Made by a program: the position numbers and the translations under genes. Positions 36,017-44,383 of a stretch of 64,000 nucleotides of DNA are shown here, in pieces (the first letter of the stretch is position 1; every line of letters begins with the position of its first letter). The DNA is from DASQGA01 sp963762085. GTDB taxonomy: Bacteria; Actinomycetota; Thermoleophilia; Gaiellales; Gaiellaceae. Below the pieces are notes generated by a model, which worked only from the letters and a program-made list of their open reading frames with translations, ran no database searches and was not told where the DNA came from. The DNA is taken from positions 186,001-250,000 of the forward strand of contig CAVXJD010000004.1 of NCBI GenBank assembly GCA_963762085.1, given 5' to 3'.

Positions 36017-37724
36017 TCAGGCGGTGAACCCGGCTTTCGAGAGGTCGAACTGTCCGGTCGCCGCGGAGACCGCTCCCTTCAGGGTCGGCTTCGCCGCGGC
36101 CAGGAAGTAATAGAAGTACGGGAAGATGATCGGCGTCTCGTCGAGCAGGAGCTCCTGGATGCTCTTCGCGACCCCCTTCTGCGAGTCGACGTCGAGCGCG
36201 GCGACGTAGTCCTTCACGAGCGCGTCGTACTCGTCGTTTTTGAAGTGCGCCGAGTTCCAAACACCGATCTTCGGATCGCCGGAGAGCGGAGCGGTGAGGT
36301 AGACGTTCGGAACTGGTCGATGGCCGTAGTCGGTGATGCCCATGACCGAGTCCAGCCAGGTGGACTTCCCGAACACACCGTCGCCGTAGTACGTACCCGC
36401 GTCCGTGATCTTGAGGTTGATCGTGACGCCGATCTGCTCGGCGTAGTTCTTCACGAGCTGTGCCAGGTCGGGGATCTCGAAGCCGTTCCAGGTATCGAGC
36501 TGCACGGTGAAGCCGTCGCCCTTGCCTGCGTCCGCCAGCAGCTGCTTCGCCTGCTCGATGTCTTGCTCCCGCTGCGGCACCGACGTGTCGGTCGAGGGGT
36601 AGAGGGGCCCGAACGGGCTGTCGTTCCCGATGTCGGCCTGGCCCTCCCAGAGGCCGTCGACGAGCGCCTGGCGGTCGATGGAGAGTGCGATCGCCTGGCG
36701 GACGCGCTTGTCCGTGAAGGGCTCCTTGTCGGTTCGCATGTGGAGCTGCCGGTGCGTCGCCGCCTTGACCGCGATCACCTGGATGTTGTCGTCGCCGAGG
36801 AGCGCCTTGCCGCCGGAGACGGAGAAGTGCTCGACGAAGTCCACCTCGTCGCCCTGGAGGGCGATGATCATCGGTGCTTCCTCGTCGTAGAACTTGATGT
36901 CGAGCTTGTCGACGTTCGGCTGTCGGGCCCCAGTAATCGTCGTTGCGGACGACGGTCAGGCCGACCTTCGGCGTGAACTTCTCGAGCTTGAACGGGCCCG
37001 TGCCCTGGAAGGTCTTCCCCCAGTCGCCCGGATCCAGATCCGCGGGGATGATGATGGCGTTGTAGTTCGCGGAGCTGACGAGCGTGGGGAAGTTGCCGTT
37101 TGCTGCATCGAGGTTGAAGACGACAGTGGCGTCGTCGGGTGCCTCGGTGTTTCCCGGCGAGAGGACGCCCCCGAGGGCGGACTGGGCGTTCGCCGAGCCA
37201 CCGTCCGGATTGATGAGCTTGTCGAACGTGCTCACGACGTCGTTCGCCGTCAAGGGCGTGCCGTCATGGAACGTGACGCCCTGCCGGATCTTGAACGTCC
37301 AGACCGTTCCATCCTCGTTCGGCTCCCAGCTCTCCGCGATACGCGGCTGCAGCTCGAGCTTGTCGTCGGAGAACGAGAGGAACTCGCCGGTAGCGCCGAG
37401 GATGCCGGCTCCGCCCTCGTCCTGCACGAGGAGCGGGTTCGGAGCGGTCGTAGGCTGGATCAGCGCGACCCGAACCGTGCCGCCCTTCTTGACGTCGCCG
37501 GTTGGCTCGGCGCCGGTGGTCGTACCTCCGCTTTCGCCGTCATCGCCGCCACCGCAGGCGGCCGCAAGGAATCCGAGCAGGGGAATGGACATGCCGACGA
37601 CCGTGCCGCGGCGGACGAACTCGCGTCTGCTGATCTTTCCCGCCCCGTACTGGTCGATCAGGTGGTTCTCGACCTCGCTGCGTTCCCGTCGAACCTCGTC
37701 GACTCGGCGCTGCGTCTCATCCAT
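36017..37724 (-). CDS. Tat-exported lipoprotein, peptide-binding protein, frameshift near 36928
   Basis: This is the solute-binding component (SBP family 5). The N-terminus combines a twin-arginine motif (SRREFVRRGTVVG) with a hydrophobic stretch and a lipobox (FLAAAC), so it is exported folded by Tat and lipid-anchored. The DppA-like core follows: TWTFKIRQGVTFHDGTPLTANDVV-type segment, then FTDKRVRQAIALSIDR. The frame breaks between NDDYWG and PNVDKLDIKFYDEEAP; removing one G from the GGGG run restores it. The length is about 569 residues. A strong promoter with a palindrome lies 48 bases upstream. Confidence 0.9.
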
Positions 37725-37771
37725 GTCGCCTCTCCTTCCCAGAAGCTCGGCGGCTCCCCGTTGGAGGGGTT

Positions 37772-37800
37772 GGTATAGCTGATACCGCTGACAGGGTCAA
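37772..37800 (-). promoter_or_regulatory. Sigma-70-type promoter with operator palindrome over the -10 box
   Basis: On the minus strand TTGACC (37795-37800) and TATACC (37772-37777) are separated by exactly 17 bases. The -10 box is the right half of an inverted repeat GGTAT-N5-ATACC (37772-37786), a size and symmetry typical of GntR-family operators. It would drive the binding-protein/permease/ATPase/peptidase genes and be repressible. The regulator is not in the window. Confidence 0.6.
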
Positions 37801-37900
37801 CGACGCGCGCCGCTCTCAACACGTCGCTTCAGCGAGTCAGACGCCTGCATGCGCGGGAAGTTGCCCTGCCGCCGATGCGATTTACGGAATCGAGCCGGCG

Positions 37901-38860
37901 TCACACCGCAGCGCCGGCTGAGGAGCCCAGCCGGGTGAGCAGTAGCTTCCGGAATCCGTCGACGTCGACGTCGACGGCGACTAGCGCGGTTGGCTCTGGG
38001 GCGGCGCGTCGGCGCCGCGTGTCGACGACGGTGCGGCCCCGGCAGAGCCCTGACCCGAGCTCGACGGCGACGTGGCGCCCGACCGTCTCGACGAGCCCAG
38101 GCTGAATCAGGTGGGCAACGGCGACCGCGTCGTGGACGGGACAGCCGCCGTGGTCGTACACCTCGCGATAGAAGCTTCCGTAAAAGTCGAGCATCTCCGC
38201 AACGGCGCTTCCGATCCCACCGGTGCCCCGAAGAACGTCGGCGTGCTCGGCGGTCAGCACCGCCCGGTCGGTGACATCGAGGCCGACCATCGTGATGTCG
38301 AGGCCGCTCTCGAAGACGCGAGCGGCCGCCTCGGGGTCGACCCAGATGTTGAACTCGGCCGAAGGCGTCATGTTGCCCTCGGCGATCGCCCCGCCCATGA
38401 GCACGATCCGATCGAGCTTTGCCGCGGCGTCCGGCCGTTGGGCGAGGAACAGGGCGACGTTGGTGAGCGGGCCGAGCGGCACGAGCGTCACGGGCTGGTC
38501 CGAAGCAAGCACCTGCTCGGCGAGGAAGTCCACCGCGTGCTGCTCGACCGGCCGGCTGCGAGGCATCGGCAGCGCCGGTCCGTCGAGGCCGCTCTCACCG
38601 TGCGCATCCCCTGCGGTCACGAGCTTGGCGACGAGAGGGCGATCCGCCCCCGCCGCCACTGAAACATCGCTTCGCCCCGCGAGCTCGAGCACCTTGAGCG
38701 CGTTGATCGTGGTCTTGTCCAGCGTCTGGTTCCCGGCCACCGTCGTGATGCCGAGAACCTCGAGCTCCGGGCTCGCGAGGGCGAGCAGGATCGCGATCGC
38801 GTCGTCCTGACCCGGATCGCAGTCGATCAGGACGGGGATCACGTCCGGCGCTCCCTCCAT
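37901..38860 (-). CDS. Inosine-uridine preferring nucleoside hydrolase family protein
   Basis: The 319-residue enzyme opens VIPVLIDCDPGQDDAIAI, the calcium-binding Asp cluster of nucleoside hydrolases, and has TTVAGNQTLDKTT, LVPLGPLTNVALFL and HDAVAVAHLI with the late catalytic His. It cleaves N-glycosidic bonds of nucleosides. It begins one base after the FAD oxidase gene, so it is co-transcribed with it. The 176 bases after it hold only the promoter of the transporter genes. Confidence 0.9.
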   Translation of the reverse strand: MEGAPDVIPVLIDCDPGQDDAIAILLALASPELEVLGITTVAGNQTLDKTTINALKVLELAGRSDVSVAAGADRPLVAKLVTAGDAHGESGLDGPALPMPRSRPVEQHAVDFLAEQVLASDQPVTLVPLGPLTNVALFLAQRPDAAAKLDRIVLMGGAIAEGNMTPSAEFNIWVDPEAAARVFESGLDITMVGLDVTDRAVLTAEHADVLRGTGGIGSAVAEMLDFYGSFYREVYDHGGCPVHDAVAVAHLIQPGLVETVGRHVAVELGSGLCRGRTVVDTRRRRAAPEPTALVAVDVDVDGFRKLLLTRLGSSAGAAV

Positions 38861-38861
38861 C

Positions 38862-40107
38862 TCAGGCCGCCCGGGCGGGGTCGAAGGGCAGGAGCTCCGG
38901 CGCTCTGCGGCCTTCCAGGACGAGGGGTGCGAGCGCGGCGGCCGACGCGGGGGCGAGCGTGACCCCCAGCATGCCGTGACCGGTCGCAACGTAGACGTTG
39001 TCGAGCGCCGGCGCGTGCCCGATCAGCGGTAGCCCGTCGGCCGTCATCGGCCTGAGACCTGCCCACTCGAGCAGCGCCGGCTGCGAGCCCGGACGCCAGC
39101 CGTCGAAGTATGGGTCGACGGTCGAGAGCATCTTCCGGAGCCGACGCCGGTCGACCCGGTCGCTCGAGGAGCCAAGCTCGAAGACGCCTGCAATCCGAAC
39201 CGTGTCGTCGTAGGAGCTGATGCCGACCTTCGCCTCGGCGAGGTAGAGAGCGTGTTGCGGGCGGGTGTCACCGCCTGCAAGCGTGACGCTGTAGCCCCGC
39301 GCGCCGACGAGCGGCATGCGGACGCCGAGCCGCGTCAAGAGAGGGCTCGAGGTGGCTCCCGCTGCGACAACGACACGGTCGGCCTCCACCGGCCCCGCGC
39401 TCGTCGCGATGCGGACGCCGCCGTTGGAAGCAGCGATCTCCATGACCTCGATCTCTTCCCGCATCTCGACGCCCTGCCCCGCCAGGTAGCCGGAGAGGCC
39501 CTCGGTAAGGCTTTCGGGCCGGACGTACCGGTCGATGACGGCGTGCACGCCGCCGGCAAGCCCTCCGGCCAGCTCTGGCTCGAGCGCGCGCGCCTCCTCC
39601 GGGCCGAGCTTCGACGATCTCGCCCTTGAAGCCGATCGACCGGAGCCGGCGGAAGAGGTCGGTGTACGAGGTGAGGCCCGCCGGGGTGGTCGCGACGAGC
39701 AGAAGTCCTGAACGGTGCATCTCGAACGGAATGCCCTCGTCTGCATAGACGTCGAAGAGCTCCAGCGTGCGGGCATTGAGCGCGAGAAGCGCCCGTACGC
39801 CCTGCTCCCACCGTTCGCGTGTCGCGCTCCGGCGGAAGCCGAGGAGCCAGCGCAGGAACGTCGGATCGAGGCTCGGATGGATGACGAGCGGCCCGCCGCC
39901 TCGCATCATTCCTCGGAGCCCCTCGCCGATGATCCCGGGCGCCGGAAGTGGGTAGGTGAAACTCGGGCAGACCCAGCCCGTGTTCCCACGCGAGGCGCCC
40001 TGGCCCAGGCGTCCACGCTCGAGCACGCTGACCTCGGCTTCGCCACGGCGGAGCTCGTACGCGCAGCAGAGGCCGACAACGCCCGAGCCGATCACCACGA
40101 CCTTCAC
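38862..40107 (-). CDS. FAD-dependent D-amino-acid / sarcosine oxidase-like protein (DadA family), frameshift near 39613
   Basis: The N-terminal VVVIGSGVVGLCCAYEL is the FAD-binding GxGxxG fold, followed by GASRGNTGW. The C-terminal half has GPVEADRVVVAAGATSS, LVGARGYSVTL and PLIGHAPALDNVYVATGHGMLGVT, typical of the DadA/glycine oxidase/dimethylglycine dehydrogenase group. The frame breaks between GFKGEIVE and KLGPEEARALEPEL; one missing base explains it. The joined length is about 415 residues. Such enzymes oxidise D-amino acids or N-methylated amino acids, the latter releasing formaldehyde. It sits between a BHMT-like gene and a nucleoside hydrolase. Confidence 0.85.
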
Positions 40108-40171
40108 GGCCGCACCGTATCCCGCTCCGCAGGCCCCCTGTCAGGGCCCGGGGCCGCCCGCGCCGTCCTCG

Positions 40172-41230
40172 TCAGAGCTCGCGCGCGAACTCCCGGTTCG
40201 ACTCCTTCAGGCGCTCGTCGCTCCCGTAGTACGCATGCTTCGACATGTCCGGGCTGTACCGGCTGGCCGGCGGCGTGCGGCCGAGCGCCTCGGCGAGACT
40301 GCGCGTGTAGTGCGGGGCGTTCCCGCAGCAGACTCCCAGGTACCGGACGCCGAGCTCGAACGCCGCCCGCCCGAACTCCGCGATCTCGTAGCGGTTGCAT
40401 GCGAGCGGGTCGAGGGCCGTGGGGAACGGTCGACCGTCGGGAATGTCATGGGCGCCGGGATCCCGGAGGGCCTGGAACGTGGGCTCCTCATCGTGCGTCC
40501 GGTAGGGCACCGGTAGCGCCGCCACGTGCACGCCGACGGCCTCACGGATCGGCCCGAGCAGCGACAGCGTGGTCATCGGGCCTCGGATGCAGTTGACGCC
40601 GACGACGTCGGCGCCTGCGTCCTCGAGTTGCTTGCACGCTTCCGCAATCGTCCAGCCGTCACGCGTGATCGGGTCGCGATGCACGGCCATGGTGACGACA
40701 GACGGGAGTCCGGCTGCCTTGATCGCCTCGAGCGCAAGCAGGGCTTCCCCGACATGCGAGATCGTCTCGGCGATCACGAAGTCCGTACCTGCCTCGGCGG
40801 CCCATCCGACCTGCTCCTCGAACATCAGCCGCACCGAACGAATGGAGTCGTCGTCATCCGGCTCGTAGACGTTGGTATTGCAGATGTCGCCGGCAAAGAG
40901 GGTTCCCGTCTCGTCAGCGACCTCCTTCGCAAGCGCGAGCGCCTGCCGGTTCAGGGGCTCGAGCAGCTCCTCCTTGCCGATGATGCGCAGCTTCTCGCGG
41001 TGGCCGTAGTACGTGAAGGCCTCGACGACGTCCGAGCCGGCATGGACGAATTCGCGATGGAGCTGAGCAACCAGTTCCGGGTGCTCGAGGACGACCTCTG
41101 GGACGAAGGCGCCTGCCTGGAGGTAGCCGCGCCGCTCGAACTCGAAGAGGTACCCCTCGGCGCAGATGACCGGGCCCTGCTCGAGTCGCTCGAGAAGGCC
41201 GGGCCCAGCGGCAGGACGATCGGCGGCCAT
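40172..41230 (-). CDS. Homocysteine S-methyltransferase family protein (BHMT-like)
   Basis: The 352-residue zinc methyltransferase has the three zinc cysteines of the family: C213 (GVNCIRG) and C301-C302 (GVCCGN). Spacing is close to betaine-homocysteine methyltransferase (Cys217, 299, 300). The N-terminal AEGYLFEFERRGYLQAGAF and TYYGHREKL are also BHMT-like. It would move a methyl group from betaine, S-methylmethionine or a related donor to homocysteine. TATCGT lies six bases before the ATG, so it may have its own leaderless promoter. Confidence 0.87.
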   Translation of the reverse strand: MAADRPAAGPGLLERLEQGPVICAEGYLFEFERRGYLQAGAFVPEVVLEHPELVAQLHREFVHAGSDVVEAFTYYGHREKLRIIGKEELLEPLNRQALALAKEVADETGTLFAGDICNTNVYEPDDDDSIRSVRLMFEEQVGWAAEAGTDFVIAETISHVGEALLALEAIKAAGLPSVVTMAVHRDPITRDGWTIAEACKQLEDAGADVVGVNCIRGPMTTLSLLGPIREAVGVHVAALPVPYRTHDEEPTFQALRDPGAHDIPDGRPFPTALDPLACNRYEIAEFGRAAFELGVRYLGVCCGNAPHYTRSLAEALGRTPPASRYSPDMSKHAYYGSDERLKESNREFAREL

Positions 41231-41265
41231 GGGACTACGATAACGCGTGGCCGGGGCCGAGCCGC

Positions 41266-41766
41266 TTAGACGGGCGGCAGTCGTTCCACGACCACGAAGC
41301 CGAGCCGTTCGTAGAGTCGTTGGGCTCCGGAGGGGTTGTCGGACGCGACCTTCAGTTCGACCGCCTGCGCGCCGCGACTCCGGAATTCGCCCAGAACGTG
41401 GTGGACGAGCGCCGCTCCCAGCCCGCGTCCGCGCCACGACTCGTGAACCACAAGATCCTTGAGGAACGCGCTGGTCCAGCACAGGGCGGCACCGGCGAGC
41501 GAGCCGTCGTCGGCCTCGGCCAGAAACCAGAGCTCCGGATCGAACTCCGCATCCGAGGTCATCGCCAGGTGCCATGTCTCGAACGGGTCGACCGAGCCGC
41601 CGCCGCCGCGGTACGCGTGCTGGAGCAGGGCGTGAACGGCGGGCGCGCCCTCGAAGCGAAAGCTCCGAAGGCGAATCCCTTCGGGCCATGCAGGTGTCGG
41701 TGGATCCTCCTCGAGCGGCCGGCGCATCCGCCAGATCTCGGCGGGTGGTGAACTCGCGTCGCTCAC
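41266..41766 (-). CDS. GNAT family N-acetyltransferase
   Basis: The 166-residue GNAT protein has the acetyl-CoA-binding motif A in VHESWRGRGLGAALVHHVL and the C-terminal GAQRLYERLGFVVVERL. The GTG start overlaps the stop of the lyase gene (GTGA), which implies coupling. It may acetylate an amine intermediate or product of the cluster; an acyl-amino acid could then be hydrolysed by the M20 enzyme. That link is inference. Confidence 0.85.
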   Translation of the reverse strand: MSDASSPPAEIWRMRRPLEEDPPTPAWPEGIRLRSFRFEGAPAVHALLQHAYRGGGGSVDPFETWHLAMTSDAEFDPELWFLAEADDGSLAGAALCWTSAFLKDLVVHESWRGRGLGAALVHHVLGEFRSRGAQAVELKVASDNPSGAQRLYERLGFVVVERLPPV

Positions 41767-43199
41767 GGATTCAGCTCGGCAAAGCGGCCCGACTGGATCG
41801 CTTCGCGAACGGCGCCGAGATCGGGCGGCACGGGGTCGCCGCGGCCGGAGAAGGCGATCCCCTCCCGGACGATCTCCCGCGCCCGGCGCGTGCCTCTGCC
41901 GAGCCCGACTTCACGGAGGTCGACCGCCTGGGCGGCGACCACGAGCTCGACGGCTGCGATGTGCTCACCCAGCTCGACCATCTCCCGGAGCCGGCGCGCG
42001 CCGAGCGGAGCCATCGTCATCCGGTCCTCGATTCCCTCGGCGTGCGAGGTGCTCGCGACCTCGAACGACACGGGGAGTGCCAGGAGCCGGGCTTCCGCAG
42101 TGAACGCCTGGCTCGACACGCCGAACTCCGCCAACGAGTCTTCCGCCAGGCCACGTGCGGTTGCGAGCCCCTCCGGAAGCCCGGAGAGCGGATACTCGAG
42201 CAGCTTCACGAGACGCTCGTTCGCGGCGGTCAGAACCGAGGCGAGTGTGAGCCGCAGAAAGTCGACCGCGGCGGCGAGGGGCAGCACATCGAAGTTTCCG
42301 ACCGAGACGATTCGGTCCTCGTCCGGGATGATGAGCGGGTTCTCCTGTGACGCGTTCAGCTCGATCGCGAGCTGGCCCTCGACGAACCGGAGCGCATCGC
42401 GCCCGGCGCCGTGGACCTGCGGGATGCATCGGAAGGTGAGCGGGTCCTGGAGGTTCCGCGCCGCGCCCTCGTCCCAGAGGTAGCTGTCGGCGAGCAGCGA
42501 ACGTAACCGCTCGATCGTCTCCTGGAGACCCGGGTACGGCCGCACCTCGCCGATTCGCGGGTTGAGGATAGTCAGGTTGGCGACAAAGGCCTCGAGGTCG
42601 AGCGCCCCCGCGACGTCGAGGGTGTCGAGGAGCCGGCGCGTGTCGGAGACGGCCAGCGTCGCAATCGCGGTCGAGAAGGAGTTGCTGTTCAGGAGGGCGA
42701 GGCCTTCCTTCGCCGCCGGCTGGAACCCGTCGAGGAGCCCGTGTGCGAGATCTGCCATCGAGGCGAGGTCGGCCTGCCCGATCGATCCGAGCAGGCGGAC
42801 CGGCGGAGCAGCGCCGTCGTTCAGCCTCGCGACGACGCGCTCAGCGAGCTCGGGCCGGACTCCGGCGGACCCGCGGGCGAAGCCGTTCGCGAGGTGGAGC
42901 ATGGCGCCACGAACCACCTCGTCCGGCGCATAGGGGCCGGCTGCGACCAGGTGATTCAGGATCAGCTTGCGGTTGAACTCGTCGAGATCCTCCGGGTCGA
43001 CTGGGACGCGCTTGCGGACGCCAACTCCCGTCGTGAGGCCGTAAACCATGTCTCCACGCTCGATCACCCGCTCGACGAGCTCGCGTGCGGAACGCATGCC
43101 CGCCACCGCAGCAGGGGCGAGCTCGACCGGCTCTCGCCCCCGAGCAACCCGAACCAGCTCGTCGGCGGTCAGGCTCGCTCCGTCGAGGACGACGGTCAT
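41763..43199 (-). CDS. HAL/PAL-family aromatic amino-acid lyase lacking the MIO triad
   Basis: The 478-residue protein has the whole histidine-ammonia-lyase layout: VYGLTTGVG with Y53, LNHLVAAG, LLNSNSFSTA with N171, LQDPLTFRCIPQVHG with R257, SQENPLIIPDED and GIEDRMTMAP with E391. At the position of GSVGASGDLAPL it reads GSIGQADLASMADL, so residues 142-144 are QAD, not ASG. The MIO electrophile cannot form. The tyrosine of QDPYSLR is Leu here as well. It should eliminate a leaving group that needs no MIO activation, as ergothionase does with trimethylamine, or have another role. It is coupled to a MetE-like gene upstream and a GNAT gene downstream. Confidence 0.88.
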   Translation of the reverse strand: MTVVLDGASLTADELVRVARGREPVELAPAAVAGMRSARELVERVIERGDMVYGLTTGVGVRKRVPVDPEDLDEFNRKLILNHLVAAGPYAPDEVVRGAMLHLANGFARGSAGVRPELAERVVARLNDGAAPPVRLLGSIGQADLASMADLAHGLLDGFQPAAKEGLALLNSNSFSTAIATLAVSDTRRLLDTLDVAGALDLEAFVANLTILNPRIGEVRPYPGLQETIERLRSLLADSYLWDEGAARNLQDPLTFRCIPQVHGAGRDALRFVEGQLAIELNASQENPLIIPDEDRIVSVGNFDVLPLAAAVDFLRLTLASVLTAANERLVKLLEYPLSGLPEGLATARGLAEDSLAEFGVSSQAFTAEARLLALPVSFEVASTSHAEGIEDRMTMAPLGARRLREMVELGEHIAAVELVVAAQAVDLREVGLGRGTRRAREIVREGIAFSGRGDPVPPDLGAVREAIQSGRFAELNP

Positions 43200-44299
43200 C
43201 CCCAGACCGCCCTGGCTGTCTCGGCGATCGTCCGAAGCTTGCCGCGCTCGTCGTCCTCGGAGATTGCGTTCCCGACCACCGACGTGGCGAACCCGCACTG
43301 CGGCGAAAGAGCCAGCCGTTCGAGCGGAACAAACCTCGATGCCTCCTCGATCCGCGCCGCCAGCTCGTCGACCGTCTCGCGCCTGGGCGTCTTCGTCGTC
43401 ACGAGGCCGAGGACGACGATCTTGTCCTCGGGAACGGCGGCGAGCGGCTCGAAGCCGCCGGAGCGCTCGTCGTCGTACTCGAGCAGGAGCCGCTCTGCCC
43501 GCACGGCAGGAAAGATGCGCTCTGCGAGCCAGTCGTATCCCCCCGAGACGAGCCAGCGGCTCGCCTGGTTGCCGCGGCACAGGTGGAATCCGAAGGTGAC
43601 GCAGGGCCGGTCGGCGATCACATGGTTGTCGAGCTCAACCCCGAGCTCGAGCCAACGCTCCGCGGGCCAGCCCCGGCTCTCGTAGAAGGCCTTGTAGCCC
43701 TCGTCTACGAGCAACGGGTACTGCGGCGCGTCGAGCTGGAGGTACGTGGCGCCGAGGGCGACGAGCTCGTCTGCCTCCTCGCGCAGGATCTCGGCCACGT
43801 CGCCGAGGAACTCCTCGAGCGTCGCGTACGCCGACGTGGAGCGCTCGGGGTCCCAGAAGTTTGCGAACAGGCTGGGGCTGGGGAGCGTGACCTTGAGTGT
43901 CTTCGTTGTCCGCCGCCGTGCGTAAACAAGCTCCTCGCCCGAGAGAGAGCGGCGGCGGCGTAGCTTCTCGACAACCGCGATCGGCGGCCGTTCGACGCTC
44001 ATGGGCCCGAGTTCGTCGCTCTGCCAGTTTCCCCAGAGGAAGGCGTCGAGGTCCCACTCGGCGAATCCGTCGACGGCTGCCGTGAGCTGGCTCTGGAAGG
44101 AGAGCCGGCGGACCTCGCCGTCGGTGACGACGTCCATCCCCGCTTCTTCCTGGAGCGCGAGCACATGGTCGACGGCGGCATCCTCAGCCGCCTTGAACTC
44201 CGAGACCGGCAGCTCGCCGCTCTCCATGCGCTCTCGAGCTTCGAGCAACTCGGGCGGGCGCAGGAGGCTGCCGACGACGTCCGCGCGCGCCTCGATCAC
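43196..44299 (-). CDS. MetE-core-type cobalamin-independent methyltransferase
   Basis: The 367-residue protein corresponds to the C-terminal catalytic barrel of MetE without its N-terminal duplicate. Zinc ligands are H239 and C241 (FGFHLCRGN), E274 (LLLEYD) and C335 (LSPQCGF). Such short MetE-like proteins transfer methyl groups to thiols, using methylcobalamin proteins or other donors; full MetE uses methyl-tetrahydrofolate polyglutamate. It is the first gene of the minus-strand array and overlaps the lyase gene (ATGA). It starts with GTG. Confidence 0.87.
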   Translation of the reverse strand: MIEARADVVGSLLRPPELLEARERMESGELPVSEFKAAEDAAVDHVLALQEEAGMDVVTDGEVRRLSFQSQLTAAVDGFAEWDLDAFLWGNWQSDELGPMSVERPPIAVVEKLRRRRSLSGEELVYARRRTTKTLKVTLPSPSLFANFWDPERSTSAYATLEEFLGDVAEILREEADELVALGATYLQLDAPQYPLLVDEGYKAFYESRGWPAERWLELGVELDNHVIADRPCVTFGFHLCRGNQASRWLVSGGYDWLAERIFPAVRAERLLLEYDDERSGGFEPLAAVPEDKIVVLGLVTTKTPRRETVDELAARIEEASRFVPLERLALSPQCGFATSVVGNAISEDDERGKLRTIAETARAVWG

Positions 44300-44383
44300 G
44301 GGCGCAATCTACGTTCTTGGCCCGAGCAGCGGCGCAGGACCCTTCCGGTACGATTTCCGCTCCGCCGCGCGGGGACGGACCTC

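Noticed and set aside
44300..44383. Possible SAM, SAH or cobalamin riboswitch before the MetE-like gene
   Set aside because: The leader is too short for a cobalamin or SAM-I element and does not match the SAH consensus I remember.
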